Of a DNA stretch of 64,000 bases, positions 34,544 through 43,593 are shown in pieces. Within the stretch, counting starts at the first letter, position 1. Every line of letters starts with the position of its first letter. Below the pieces are notes generated by a model. The model saw only the letters and a program-made list of their open reading frames with translations, ran no database searches and was not told where the DNA came from. Both the position numbers and the translations under genes were made by a program. Origin of the DNA: Robiginitalea aestuariiviva (GTDB lineage Bacteria; Bacteroidota; Bacteroidia; Flavobacteriales; Flavobacteriaceae); assembly GCF_029537735.1 (NCBI RefSeq), contig NZ_JARPUQ010000002.1:611536-675535 (forward strand). The letters run 5' to 3'.

Positions 34544-35866
34544 ATGGCAAAAGCGCTGGCCCTGAAGGGGAGTAAACGGCTATTGCATGCCTGGGCTTTT
34601 TACGACTGGGCCAACTCGGTATACAGCCTAACGGTGGTCTCTGCCATCTTTCCCTTGTATCTGGGTGCCCTCTTCCGTCTGGAAGGGGTGGAGGAGGTCG
34701 CCTTTCTGGGAGGGAGTATTGCCCGTACCCCCCTAATCAGTTATGTCACGGCAGCGGCCTTTGTGGTAATTGCCATCATCACCCCGCTGCTTTCCGGTAT
34801 TGCAGACTACCTGGGAAATAAGAAGGTCTTTATGAAATTCTTTTGTTACCTGGGCGGGGTGGCGTGTATGGGCCTGTACTGGTTTACTTTGGATAACCTC
34901 CTGTGGGGTCTGTTTTTCTACTTTCTGGGGGTCATCGGGTTTTGGGTAAGCTATGCCATGAACAACTCCTACCTCCCGGATATCGCCTTCCCTGAACAAC
35001 AGGACCGGGTAAGCGCCCGCGGCTTCTCCCTGGGCTATATCGGCAGTGTGATCCTGCTGTTGCTGAACCTGAGCATGGTATTGAATCCCGGGCTTTTCGG
35101 GATTGCGGACCACCCGGAGCAGCCCGCCGCCATCCTGGCCATGAAGTACTCCTTTGTAAGCGTGGGCATCTGGTGGATCGCCTTCAGCCAGTATTCCTTT
35201 TATTACCTCCCCAAGGGGAACCGGCGGGAGGGTGCACGCTCCCATATCATCTTTAACGGGTTTCGCGAGCTGCGCTCGGTCTGGCAACAACTTAAGCATA
35301 CCCGGGCGCTCAAGCGCTACCTGGGGGCCTTTTTCGTGTACAGCATGGCCGTACAGACCGTGATGCTCATTGCCGCCTACTTTGGGGAATCCGAGATTGC
35401 CTGGGGCTCAGACGACGAACGCACCCTGGGGCTTATAGGCAGCATCCTGATTATCCAGTTGGTGGCTGTCCTGGGCGCCACCCTCACGGCCAAAGCCTCG
35501 CGGGCCTATGGTAACATCCGCACCCTGGTGGTCATCAACTTTTTGTGGGTGCTGATCTGCATCTACGCCTTCTTTGTGCGCCAGCCTGTGGAATTCTATG
35601 TGGCCGCCGCCTGCGTGGGGATGGTCATGGGGGGGATACAGGCCCTGTCCCGGTCCACCTATTCCAAGATGCTGCCCGAAACCCAGGACACCACTTCGTT
35701 TTTCTCCTTTTACGATGTGGCCGAAAAAATCGGTATTGTGATCGGGATGTCCATCTTTGCCCTGGTTTCCCAATGGAATAACAGCATGCGCCCTGCGGCC
35801 CTTATGCTCGGGGTTTTCTTCCTCCTCGGGATTTTTCTGCTCCTCCGCGTACGCGAACAAAAATAA
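34544..35866 (+). CDS. MFS transporter, UMF1/Atg22-like
   Basis: The 440-residue protein has about twelve membrane helices, the opening AWAFYDWANSVYSLTV and the MGGIQALSRSTYSKMLPE segment near 365-382, both typical of the UMF1 (Atg22-like) branch of the major facilitator superfamily. Substrates of bacterial members are not established; the adjacent glucan operon makes a sugar conceivable but no more. The ATG at 34544 starts at MAKALALKGSKRLL, matching relatives; an in-frame TTG at 34514 lies inside the upstream hairpin region. Confidence 0.85.
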   Translation: MAKALALKGSKRLLHAWAFYDWANSVYSLTVVSAIFPLYLGALFRLEGVEEVAFLGGSIARTPLISYVTAAAFVVIAIITPLLSGIADYLGNKKVFMKFFCYLGGVACMGLYWFTLDNLLWGLFFYFLGVIGFWVSYAMNNSYLPDIAFPEQQDRVSARGFSLGYIGSVILLLLNLSMVLNPGLFGIADHPEQPAAILAMKYSFVSVGIWWIAFSQYSFYYLPKGNRREGARSHIIFNGFRELRSVWQQLKHTRALKRYLGAFFVYSMAVQTVMLIAAYFGESEIAWGSDDERTLGLIGSILIIQLVAVLGATLTAKASRAYGNIRTLVVINFLWVLICIYAFFVRQPVEFYVAAACVGMVMGGIQALSRSTYSKMLPETQDTTSFFSFYDVAEKIGIVIGMSIFALVSQWNNSMRPAALMLGVFFLLGIFLLLRVREQK

Positions 35867-35892
35867 CCCCGGTACCGCTGTGCGGCCCGGGG
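35858..35892 (-). terminator. Terminator of the sigma/DUF2807 operon
   Basis: On the minus strand CCCCGG (35892-35887) and an inner CCGC/GCGG pair fold back on CCGGGG (35872-35867), followed by TTATTTTTG. It lies 31 bases after the stop at 35923, and its T-tract overlaps the last codons of the convergent MFS gene. Confidence 0.7.
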
Positions 35893-35922
35893 CTATGACT
35901 GCTTGTTTTTTGATGTAAGGGC

Positions 35923-36654
35923 TTAGCCTTTGGTGATGTCGCCGGAACCGGAGGTTTTGGAATCGACCTTTTCGGGGTTCCCCCGATAGTGGATGTCCCC
36001 GGAGCCGGAGACCCGTGCCATCAGGGATTCCCGGGCGGTGACATAGATGTCCGCAGACCCGGAAACGTAGGCCTCTACGCGGGCGGCGTCCATGTCGTAG
36101 GCATTCACATCGCCGGAACCGGAAATGCGCACCTCCAGGGCGCCCGCTTGCCCGCCCAGTTCAATATCCCCGGAGCCGGAGAGGGTGGCTTCCACCTGTT
36201 CGGCTTCCACTTCCAGGGTCATATCCCCACTGCCGGACATGGCCGCCTTAAAGCGCGGGGCTTTGAGTACGGTTTTCCCGACCACATCGCCGGAGCCGGA
36301 AAGGCTTACGGCCTCCACCTCTTCTACGGGAACGGTAATAGTAATTCCGCCAGACCGCCAGGAGGAAGGCTCCAGGCGCTTGCCCTTTTCGGTTTTGATG
36401 ACCAGTTTCCCGTCCTTGACTTCGGTTTTAATATGTTCCAGCAGGTTGGATTCCCCCTTCAGGGTAATACGCCCTTCGCGCCCGCTCACCAGTTCCAGGT
36501 CGAACCAGCCGGAGAGGGCAATGGCGTCATAGTCCCCCACGTTGCGGTCTATGGTGACCACGTTGCCGTCGCCTTTGATGCTTTTGCCCCATTGGGCGTT
36601 CAGGTTGCAGGATGCCAGCACCAGGGCCAGAATCGGGATCCATTTTGTTTTCAT
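35923..36654 (-). CDS. DUF2807 (head GIN domain) protein with SGSGD repeats
   Basis: The 243 residues have a signal sequence that can be read as a lipoprotein signal (LVLASC, Cys 16) or as cleaved after LNAQ. The mature part is a DUF2807 beta-helix with seven SGSGD-type turns starting at residues 119, 140, 159, 178, 198 (SGSAD), 216 and 235. DUF2807 proteins are exported beta-solenoids of unknown role, often called putative autotransporter adhesins. It is the last gene of a five-gene operon that starts with an ECF sigma factor. Confidence 0.85.
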   Translation of the reverse strand: MKTKWIPILALVLASCNLNAQWGKSIKGDGNVVTIDRNVGDYDAIALSGWFDLELVSGREGRITLKGESNLLEHIKTEVKDGKLVIKTEKGKRLEPSSWRSGGITITVPVEEVEAVSLSGSGDVVGKTVLKAPRFKAAMSGSGDMTLEVEAEQVEATLSGSGDIELGGQAGALEVRISGSGDVNAYDMDAARVEAYVSGSADIYVTARESLMARVSGSGDIHYRGNPEKVDSKTSGSGDITKG

Positions 36655-36679
36655 GCGTTCGATTTTTTGATGTTAAGGG

Positions 36680-37420
36680 TTATGATTTTTTGACGCTCCC
36701 GGCCCCTGAGGCCTTGGAGTCTACTTGTTCCGGGTTGCCTTTGTACCTCAGGTCTGCAGCCCCGGATACCCGGGCTTTCAGGCGCTCGGAAGCCGTGATC
36801 TGCACATCGGATGCGCCGGACAGATCCGCCTCTGCCTCCCGGGCCTGCAGGTCGTAGGCGCGCAGGTCCGCAGCCCCGGAACCTTCAATCTCAAGGGTGC
36901 CGGCCCGGCCGGAGAGTTTCAGGGTAGACGCCCCCGAAATGTCTATTTCCAGGTGGCCGGCCTGTATGTCGAGCTGGGCTTCGGCGGCTCCGGAGGTGCC
37001 GGCCCGGAAATGGTCTGCCTGCAGGGGCAACTGGCCAATGAGGTCCGAGGCCCCGCTGGCATGGGCGGCGCTCAGGTCCCGTACCGGGACTTCCACGCGG
37101 ATGCCGTTTTTATTCCCCCGGGAGGTTTCCAGCTGGTAGCCCTTGCGAACCTTGATGTCCAGCCGGCCGCCGCTTACGCGGGTTTCGATATATTCCATCA
37201 GGTTTTCTTCCCCGGTAACCGTCAGGGTGCCTTCGTTCCCGGGTACCAGGTAAACGGTAAAGATGTGGGAGACGTGTACTTCGTCATAGGAACCCACCTC
37301 CCGGGTTTCAGTGGTCATCTGCCCGTTCCCCCGGACGCGCTTGCCCCATTGGGCCTGCAGGCCGGAGCCGGCCATGACGGCCAGGAGCAGCAATACCATT
37401 CGGATATTCATGGTTTTCAT
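36680..37420 (-). CDS. DUF2807 (head GIN domain) protein with SGA repeats
   Basis: The 246-residue paralogue of the next gene has a Sec signal ending GLQAQ. Its seven turns are Ala-type (SGASD, SGAAE, SGAST, SGAAD, SGASD, SGAAD, SGAGS) and begin at residues 122, 143, 162, 181, 201, 219 and 238. That is exactly the same spacing (21, 19, 19, 20, 18, 19) as the SGSGD turns of its neighbour, so the two arose by duplication and then swapped turn residues as a set. Function unknown. It begins 3 bases after the DYG-repeat gene. Confidence 0.85.
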   Translation of the reverse strand: MKTMNIRMVLLLLAVMAGSGLQAQWGKRVRGNGQMTTETREVGSYDEVHVSHIFTVYLVPGNEGTLTVTGEENLMEYIETRVSGGRLDIKVRKGYQLETSRGNKNGIRVEVPVRDLSAAHASGASDLIGQLPLQADHFRAGTSGAAEAQLDIQAGHLEIDISGASTLKLSGRAGTLEIEGSGAADLRAYDLQAREAEADLSGASDVQITASERLKARVSGAADLRYKGNPEQVDSKASGAGSVKKS

Positions 37421-37423
37421 GGT

Positions 37424-38524
37424 TTAGTTGCGGTTAAAGGTAATGTTGCCGTAATCGCCGGTGATGCGTACGGAGTGGCCGCTGCCGGCTGCCCCGTGAT
37501 ACCCGGAATAGTAGCGGGAACTGTTGCGCTCCTTGCTCACCTGTACGGTTAAGTCTTCCAGGCCTTTCACGCCGGCGTATTCCGAGGTGATCTCGAAATC
37601 GAAGGCATAGGCAGGGTCGTAGCCCACCCGGATGCCGGTGTAGTCCGTTCTTATATTGACGTTTCCGGCATCGGCGGCCATGCGGTCAATATGGATGGAA
37701 CCGTAATCTGCAGTAAGGTCCACGTCCCCGTGGAGGGTCCCCAGGCGGATGTCCATATAGTCTCCGGTGCCCTGTACATTTCCGGCCTCGTCCACTTCAA
37801 TATGTCCATAATCCCCGGAATAGATAAGGTTCCCCATTTCCAGGACGCGGGACTTGGTATAATCCGTATTCAGGGTCAGGTCTCCCGCTTTTTCGATGGT
37901 GTATTCGGAATAATCCGCTGAAATACGGCCGGAGCGCATGTACCCGATATTGGATTTACTGGTATAGTCGAAGCTCAGTTCGTTGTTGCGGCCATGCAGC
38001 TCTCCCAGGTCCAGCCGTCCGTAGTCGCAACTGATTTTGGCGTGCCCGTCTATGCGGTCCAGGGTAATGTTGCCGTAGTCGTTGCTCAGGTGGACGGAAT
38101 GCTTCACCGGGAGGTTCACGGTGTAGTTGATCTGCATGTTCACATTGTTGTTGTTGCCCCACCAGCCCCAGGAGCGTTCCCGGGCCACATGGGTGCGGGC
38201 AGAAACCATAGCGGCGTCCGCTTCGAATTCCACGGTAATTTCATCCAGCTTTTGCTGGACTTTTTCCTCGTTGTTGCCGTTGGTGGTGATGTGTACTTCA
38301 ATCACCACCCGGTTCTCGTTCCAGGAATTCAATACCAGGTTGCCGTAGCTGTTTTGGATCTTCAGCAGGGCATCCGGGTTAACATTAAATTCCTTGCGGA
38401 TGGTTTTTTCCTTGGTATGGCGGCCGCGAAAGCCGGGGTCGTTTGCCACCGCGGTGCCCAGCCCGGCCAACAGGGCCAGGCAAAGGGGGATCATTTTAAA
38501 GGGTATGCGTAGCATGGGTTTCAT
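37424..38524 (-). CDS. Exported repeat protein with DYG/DYT motifs (DUF4097-like)
   Basis: The 366-residue protein starts with a Sec signal (residues 1-27) and then shows about eleven beta-strand repeats marked by a D/E-Y-G/T/S turn (NDYGNIT, CDYGRLD, ADYSEYT, TDYTKSR, GDYGHIE, ADYGSIH, TDYTGIR, GDYGNIT and others). This looks like a right-handed beta-solenoid related to DUF4097/DUF2807. It has no catalytic motif. It overlaps the probable anti-sigma gene by 29 bases and so belongs to the sigma operon, perhaps as an envelope-stress output. Confidence 0.78.
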   Translation of the reverse strand: MKPMLRIPFKMIPLCLALLAGLGTAVANDPGFRGRHTKEKTIRKEFNVNPDALLKIQNSYGNLVLNSWNENRVVIEVHITTNGNNEEKVQQKLDEITVEFEADAAMVSARTHVARERSWGWWGNNNNVNMQINYTVNLPVKHSVHLSNDYGNITLDRIDGHAKISCDYGRLDLGELHGRNNELSFDYTSKSNIGYMRSGRISADYSEYTIEKAGDLTLNTDYTKSRVLEMGNLIYSGDYGHIEVDEAGNVQGTGDYMDIRLGTLHGDVDLTADYGSIHIDRMAADAGNVNIRTDYTGIRVGYDPAYAFDFEITSEYAGVKGLEDLTVQVSKERNSSRYYSGYHGAAGSGHSVRITGDYGNITFNRN

Positions 38525-39050
38525 TTTTTAAAGTTTGAATCTGTTCAATTTGCGCCATAACGTCCTGCAGCAGGTCAATGCGCGTCTGGAAATTGGTCAC
38601 CATGGCCCTGAGGATCATTTTACTGTTCCCTCCGGCCACCAGATCTTCTTCCAGTTGGCGGTAATCCGTCTCCAGCTCCTCCAATTGCTGCAGGGTATCC
38701 TGGATCAGGGGTTCGGTTTCCGGCCCGCTCAGCTGCTCCAGTTCCTGCACTTCCTGCTGAATCAGGTTGGCAAAATAGAAGGAGGTCCGGGAGGCTTCCG
38801 GCGAGATTTCGGCTACCTGGGCTTCCAGGCTTTCCACCGGTCGCAGGAAGGTAAGCCCGACGCCCAATAGCAAGGCCACGGTGGCCGCTATCGAGAGGGG
38901 TTTCCACCAGCTTCGGCCCGCAGAGCCCGCCCCGCCGTCGGTGTTAAGGCGCTGGCGGAAGCGTTCCCGGTGTCCTGCCGGGGGTTGGGCCTGGTCAAAG
39001 GCGCCCTGCAGGTTTTCAAAAAGCGTTTCCAGGGGTTCGTTCGGGTTCAT
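38496..39050 (-). CDS. Probable membrane anti-sigma factor
   Basis: The 184 residues have a cytoplasmic N-terminus of about 48 residues, one membrane helix (about 51-69, SIAATVALLLGVGLTF) and an extracytoplasmic, strongly helical Glu/Gln/Leu-rich domain likely to form coiled coils (about 75-175). No named anti-sigma domain is visible. The ATGA overlap with the ECF sigma gene and the single-helix design make an anti-sigma role the best guess. Confidence 0.65.
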   Translation of the reverse strand: MNPNEPLETLFENLQGAFDQAQPPAGHRERFRQRLNTDGGAGSAGRSWWKPLSIAATVALLLGVGLTFLRPVESLEAQVAEISPEASRTSFYFANLIQQEVQELEQLSGPETEPLIQDTLQQLEELETDYRQLEEDLVAGGNSKMILRAMVTNFQTRIDLLQDVMAQIEQIQTLKNETHATHTL

Positions 39051-39607
39051 ATGCTGGGGGCTTGGGTTAATTTATTCCGCAGGCTTTCCTTGGCCCGGGA
39101 GATGGTGGTCCGGCAATTGGCGTAACTGATTTCCATAATCTCGCTGATTTCGTGGTAATCATACCCTTCAATTAAGTGTAAGGTCAAAGAAATTCGGTAG
39201 TTGTCTTTCAGCTGCTTCATGGTTTCCAGTACTTTTTGAGCCATTCGTGCCGTACTCCCGTCGGCAGCCTCGGCCACGTCATTATCTTCGACCTTGTACA
39301 ATACACTTTCCAGTCCCACTTCCCGGTTTTTCTGTTGCTTGCGGTAGTGGTAGATACTGTTGTTGATCACAATGCGTTTCAGCCAGGCCCCAAAGGTTAC
39401 CTCGCCTTTAAACGTGTCCAGTTTGGTGAAAGCGCTCAGAAAAGACTCCTGCATGATATCTTCGGCCGTTGCAGCGTCCTTTACGATCCGCACGGCCGTG
39501 TTGAACATGGCGCTGTAATAGCGGTCGTAAACCTTCATCTGAGCCCTGGAATCCCCTTCCAGACAGGCTTGTAACAGAACATCAGTATGCTCGATCGGGT
39601 GGCTCAA
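39047..39607 (-). CDS. RNA polymerase ECF sigma factor, TTG start
   Basis: The 186-residue protein has region 2 (about 25-95; AEDIMQESFLSAFTKLDTFKG and FGAWLKRIVINNSIYHYRK) and region 4 (about 125-180; HLIEGYDYHEISEIMEISYANCRTTISRAKESLR, quoted by its key parts YDYHEISEIM and NCRTTISRAK). The only start in phase after the upstream stop that leaves region 2 intact is TTG at 39607. It heads the operon with the probable anti-sigma and three exported beta-repeat proteins, which it probably controls. Confidence 0.9.
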   Translation of the reverse strand: MSHPIEHTDVLLQACLEGDSRAQMKVYDRYYSAMFNTAVRIVKDAATAEDIMQESFLSAFTKLDTFKGEVTFGAWLKRIVINNSIYHYRKQQKNREVGLESVLYKVEDNDVAEAADGSTARMAQKVLETMKQLKDNYRISLTLHLIEGYDYHEISEIMEISYANCRTTISRAKESLRNKLTQAPSI

Positions 39608-39822
39608 AAAGTTGTATTTGTCTTAGAGATGACCCAAGTTACGCTTTGTTACAGTTTAGGGGGCAAAAGTTTTGGCTTGGCACAACAATTGTCGATACCA
39701 AGGGACGAGGAAAGGAACAATAGGTGTTAAGATGCTGAAAAACAAAAAGATAAACATTCGCCTTTCCCATGTAGTGTGCAATTATGCTGTCCGCAGGTGA
39801 CAGAATGACCGAAAAAACCTTT

Positions 39823-42273
39823 ATGGCAACATCAAAATTCATATCTCTTGACAAACTGTCGCTCCAGGACCTGGACCAGGAATCTGAACTGATTCCGCTG
39901 CTAACCCCGGAAGACGAGATGGAGATGCACAACGAGGAACTCCCCGAAGTGCTGCCCATCCTTCCCCTGCGCAATACGGTCCTCTTCCCCGGAGTGGTCA
40001 TCCCCATAACCGCCGGGCGGGATACGTCCATCCACCTGATCCGCGACGCCAACAACGGCTCCAAGGTGATCGGGGTGGTGGCCCAGAAAGACGAATCCGT
40101 AGAAAACCCTGGGGTGAAGGACATTCACGCCCAGGGTACCGTGGCCCGCATCCTGCGGGTATTGCAGATGCCCGATGGGAATACCACCGTGATCATCCAG
40201 GGGAAAAAGCGCTTTAAAATCGGGGAGATGCTCACCGATAAGCCTTACCTCACCGCTACCGTGCTGGAAGCCCGGGAAGTCCGCCCGAAAGAGGGGGATG
40301 TGGAGTTTGCGGCCATTATGGAATCCCTGAAGGAACTGGCCCTGCAAATCATTAAGGACAACCCCAACATTCCCAGCGAGGCGGCCTTTGCCATCAACAA
40401 TATCCAGAGCGATTCCTTTTTGGTAAACTTCGTTTCCTCCAACCTGAACCTGGAGGTGGAAGACAAGCAGGCCCTGCTGGAAATCGGGGACCTGAAGCAG
40501 CGCGCCATGGCTGTGCTGAAACACCTGAACACCGAACTCCAGAAGCTGGAACTGCGCAATGAACTGCAATCCAAGGTCCGCAGCGATATGGACCAGCAGC
40601 AGCGGGAGTATTTCCTGCACCAGCAGATGAAAACCATACAGGAAGAACTGGGCGGCCTTTCCTACGATGAGGAACTCGAAGAGCTGGAGCAGCGCGCCCG
40701 CAAAAAGCAATGGAGCGAGCAGGTGGCGGACCACTTCGAGAAAGAGCTGGCCAAGATGCACCGGATGAACCCGCAGGTGGCGGAGTATTCCATACAACGC
40801 AATTACCTGGACCTGTTGCTGGACCTGCCCTGGGGCGAATATTCCGAAGATCGCTTTGACCTGAAACGGGCCCAGCGCATCCTGGACCGCGACCACTACG
40901 GCCTGGAAGACGTCAAACGGCGTATTATCGAATACCTGGCCGTGCTGAAACTGCGCAACGACATGAAATCCCCCATCCTATGCCTCTATGGCCCCCCCGG
41001 GGTAGGGAAGACCTCCCTTGGAAAGTCCGTGGCCGAAGCCCTGGGCCGGGAATACGCGCGAATGTCTTTGGGTGGGTTACGGGACGAGGCCGAGATCCGC
41101 GGGCACCGAAAAACCTATATTGGGGCCATGCCCGGCCGCATCATCCAGAACCTCAAAAAGGCGGGTACGTCCAATCCGGTTTTTATCCTGGACGAGATCG
41201 ACAAACTCTCCAGCAGTTACCAGGGCGATCCGTCTTCGGCCATGCTGGAAGTACTGGACCCCGAACAGAACGGCGATTTCCACGATAATTTCCTGGAAAT
41301 CGGGTACGACCTCTCCAAGGTTATGTTTATCGCCACGGCCAACAACCTTTCCACCATTCAGCCTGCCCTGCGGGACCGGATGGAGATCATCAACGTAACG
41401 GGCTACACCATTGAGGAAAAGGTGGAAATTGCCCGCCGCCACCTCCTGCCCAAGCAACTGCAGGAACACGGGATGACCAAAGACCAGCTGAAGATCGGCA
41501 AGCGTCAACTGGAGAAGATCGTGGAAGGCTATACCCGGGAATCCGGGGTGCGGGGCCTGGAGAAACAGATCGCCAAGATGGTGCGTTACGCCGCCAAGAA
41601 CCTGGCTATGGAAACCGAGTACCAGGTAAAGGTGAGCAACGAAGACATCGAGACGGTGCTGGGCCCGCCCCGTATGGAACGGGACAAATACGAAAACAAC
41701 GAGGTGGCCGGGGTGGTCACCGGCCTGGCCTGGACCAGCGTGGGGGGCGATATCCTCTTTATCGAATCCATCCTCTCCCGGGGTAAAGGCGGCCTGAACA
41801 TTACCGGAAATCTGGGCAAGGTCATGAAGGAATCGGCCACCATTGCCCTGGAATACATCAAGGCCAATGCCGACCAGTTTGGGATTAAGCCGGAGGTATT
41901 CGAAAAGTACAACGTACATATCCACGTGCCGGAAGGGGCTACGCCTAAAGACGGGCCCAGCGCCGGGATTGCCATGCTTACCTCCCTGGTGAGCCTTTTC
42001 AGCCAGCGCAAGGTGAAACGCAGCCTGGCCATGACCGGGGAGATTACCCTGAGGGGCAAGGTACTGCCGGTGGGCGGCATCAAGGAAAAAATCCTGGCGG
42101 CCAAACGGGCGCGGATCAAGGAGGTGATCCTCTGTGAGGAGAATCGCCGGGATGTGGCCGAGATTAAGGAAGACTACCTGAAAGGGCTGACTTTCCACTA
42201 CGTTTCAGACATGAAGGAGGTCATTGACCTGGCCATCACCAAACAACGCGTAAAAAACGCCAAGCAGTTATAA
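39823..42273 (+). CDS. lon: ATP-dependent Lon protease
   Basis: The 816-residue protease degrades misfolded and regulatory proteins. It shows the LON N-terminal domain ([18 protein letters not shown] near 43-60), a coiled-coil stretch, the AAA module with Walker A GPPGVGKT near 390 and Walker B VFILDEID, and the protease domain with the Ser-Lys dyad S713 (KDGPSAG) and K754 (GGIKEK). ATG codons at 39784 and 39805 give longer versions, but relatives begin at the conserved [12 protein letters not shown], so 39823 is preferred. A strong terminator follows. Confidence 0.96.
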   Translation: MATSKFISLDKLSLQDLDQESELIPLLTPEDEMEMHNEELPEVLPILPLRNTVLFPGVVIPITAGRDTSIHLIRDANNGSKVIGVVAQKDESVENPGVKDIHAQGTVARILRVLQMPDGNTTVIIQGKKRFKIGEMLTDKPYLTATVLEAREVRPKEGDVEFAAIMESLKELALQIIKDNPNIPSEAAFAINNIQSDSFLVNFVSSNLNLEVEDKQALLEIGDLKQRAMAVLKHLNTELQKLELRNELQSKVRSDMDQQQREYFLHQQMKTIQEELGGLSYDEELEELEQRARKKQWSEQVADHFEKELAKMHRMNPQVAEYSIQRNYLDLLLDLPWGEYSEDRFDLKRAQRILDRDHYGLEDVKRRIIEYLAVLKLRNDMKSPILCLYGPPGVGKTSLGKSVAEALGREYARMSLGGLRDEAEIRGHRKTYIGAMPGRIIQNLKKAGTSNPVFILDEIDKLSSSYQGDPSSAMLEVLDPEQNGDFHDNFLEIGYDLSKVMFIATANNLSTIQPALRDRMEIINVTGYTIEEKVEIARRHLLPKQLQEHGMTKDQLKIGKRQLEKIVEGYTRESGVRGLEKQIAKMVRYAAKNLAMETEYQVKVSNEDIETVLGPPRMERDKYENNEVAGVVTGLAWTSVGGDILFIESILSRGKGGLNITGNLGKVMKESATIALEYIKANADQFGIKPEVFEKYNVHIHVPEGATPKDGPSAGIAMLTSLVSLFSQRKVKRSLAMTGEITLRGKVLPVGGIKEKILAAKRARIKEVILCEENRRDVAEIKEDYLKGLTFHYVSDMKEVIDLAITKQRVKNAKQL

Positions 42274-42280
42274 GGAAAGG

Positions 42281-42308
42281 CCGGCCCCCGAGGGGGCCGG
42301 TTTCTTTT
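42281..42308 (+). terminator. Rho-independent terminator of lon
   Basis: CCGGCCCCC (42281-42289) pairs with GGGGGCCGG (42292-42300) across a GA loop, followed by TTTCTTTT. It lies 7 bases after the lon stop codon. Confidence 0.9.
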
Positions 42309-42326
42309 GAATCCCTATTTTTGAGC

Positions 42327-43019
42327 ATGCGAAATATTTCCATAGCCATAGACGGATACTCCTCTACGGGAAAGAGTACCCTGGCCCGGCAGCTGGCCCG
42401 TGAACTGGAGTATGTGTATATCGACAGCGGCGCCATGTACCGGGCGGTTACGCTGTTTGCCCTGCGCAACGGGCTTATCGGGCCGCAGGGCCTGGATGCG
42501 GACGGGCTGCTGGCCCGTTTGCCGGAACTCGAGGTGGGCTTCCGGTTGAATCCACAGTCCGGGCGGTCCGAGGTTACCCTGAACGGGGAGAATGTAGAAG
42601 GGGACATCCGGACCCTGGAGGTTTCCCGCCAGGTGAGCGAAGTCTCCACCCTGGGTCCTGTCCGGGAAAAGCTGGTGGCCGTGCAACGGGCCATGAGCCG
42701 GGACGGGGGCGTGGTTATGGACGGGCGCGATATCGGAACGGTGGTCCTCCCCGATGCGGAACTGAAACTCTTTATGACCGCCAGCCCGGAAATCCGGGCC
42801 AGCCGGCGCTATAAGGAGTTGCTGGACCGGGGGGAACAGGTGAAATATGAGGACGTGCTGAAAAACGTGCGCCACCGGGATTACCTGGATTCGCACCGGG
42901 AAATCTCCCCCCTGCGGCAGGCCGAAGACGCCATTGAACTGGACAATTCGGACATGGGGTTGAAGGAGCAGTTCGAGCGGGTCCTGGCCCATGCCCGGCG
43001 GGTGGCCGAAGCCCAATAA
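42327..43019 (+). CDS. cmk: Cytidylate kinase
   Basis: The 230-residue kinase phosphorylates CMP and dCMP with ATP. It has the P-loop IDGYSSTGKST (8-18), the substrate segment DSGAMYRAVT and the motif DGRDIGTVV near 133-141. The ATG at 42327 begins at MRNISIAIDG; an in-frame TTG two codons earlier is not needed. It sits 18 bases after the lon terminator with little room for its own promoter, so read-through from lon may contribute to its expression. Confidence 0.95.
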   Translation: MRNISIAIDGYSSTGKSTLARQLARELEYVYIDSGAMYRAVTLFALRNGLIGPQGLDADGLLARLPELEVGFRLNPQSGRSEVTLNGENVEGDIRTLEVSRQVSEVSTLGPVREKLVAVQRAMSRDGGVVMDGRDIGTVVLPDAELKLFMTASPEIRASRRYKELLDRGEQVKYEDVLKNVRHRDYLDSHREISPLRQAEDAIELDNSDMGLKEQFERVLAHARRVAEAQ

Positions 43020-43045
43020 AAAAAGGCGCCTGAACCAGGCGCCTT
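43018..43045 (-). terminator. Terminator of the LysM protein gene
   Basis: On the minus strand GGCGCCTG and CAGGCGCC (43043-43036 and 43032-43025) form a perfect 8-pair stem with a 3-base loop, then seven T bases (43024-43018). It ends the leftward gene that stops at 43068 and overlaps the cmk stop codon. Confidence 0.88.
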
Positions 43046-43067
43046 GCACTACTCAACTCTAAAACCA

Positions 43068-43448
43068 TCAAAGGTTCGGGATCACCAGTACCTGGTCCGG
43101 GTGGATCAAATCCGGGTTGGACAGGATATTGGTGTTCGCTTCAAAAATCTTCTTGTATTTCATGGGGTCGCCATAGTAGTGTTTGGCGATCTTGCTAAGG
43201 GATTCCCCCCGCTGTACCACGTGGCGGTGGTATACAGAATCGTCTTCTACGGTGATATTCGCTTTGATATCCGAAGGGCTCTCGCCCCCAATGGCCTTGA
43301 TCTTATCCCAGAGCAGGTTCTTTTCGTACTGGGTATTGGTCATGCCCTTGATTTTCAGCACCCCATCTTCTTCGCGAACATCTCCGTTTTGTACGCCGAG
43401 CTTTTCGCCCAGGTCCAGAACGGCCTGATATTTGGATTTAACACTCAT
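43068..43448 (-). CDS. BON/LysM domain protein, Kbp/YgaU-like
   Basis: The 126-residue protein pairs a BON-like N-terminal domain (about 20-70) with a C-terminal LysM domain (about 77-124; VVQRGESLSKIAKHYYGD, IHPDQVLVIPNL). This matches the length and order of E. coli Kbp (YgaU), a cytoplasmic potassium-binding protein. There is no signal peptide, so a cytoplasmic location is expected here too. It is transcribed alone, divergent from rpsA. Confidence 0.85.
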   Translation of the reverse strand: MSVKSKYQAVLDLGEKLGVQNGDVREEDGVLKIKGMTNTQYEKNLLWDKIKAIGGESPSDIKANITVEDDSVYHRHVVQRGESLSKIAKHYYGDPMKYKKIFEANTNILSNPDLIHPDQVLVIPNL

Positions 43449-43562
43449 TTTAAAAGGAATTTAATGGTTAATATTTAGGCTATCCAAGGTACGAAAACCC
43501 CCTGTCTTTTCCCATGGGTGTGCAGAATTTTATATAAGAATGCCGCCCTGCGGCAGAAAAGC

Positions 43563-43593
43563 TTTGTAAAACCGGGGAATCGTTGTATTTTTG
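43563..43593 (+). promoter_or_regulatory. Promoter of rpsA
   Basis: TTTG (43563-43566) and TATTTTTG (43586-43593) are separated by 19 bases, a complete match to the Bacteroidota housekeeping promoter. Transcription would start near 43599, leaving a leader of about 114 bases before the rpsA ATG. Confidence 0.75.

Noticed and set aside
42316-42323. TATTTTTG as a cmk promoter
   Set aside because: Perfect -7 match, but only 3 bases before the ATG, so transcription would start inside the gene; likely chance.
43541-43555. Small stem TGCCGC/GCGGCA upstream of the rpsA promoter
   Set aside because: Six pairs, no T-run on either strand, and no gene ending nearby; probably not a functional terminator.
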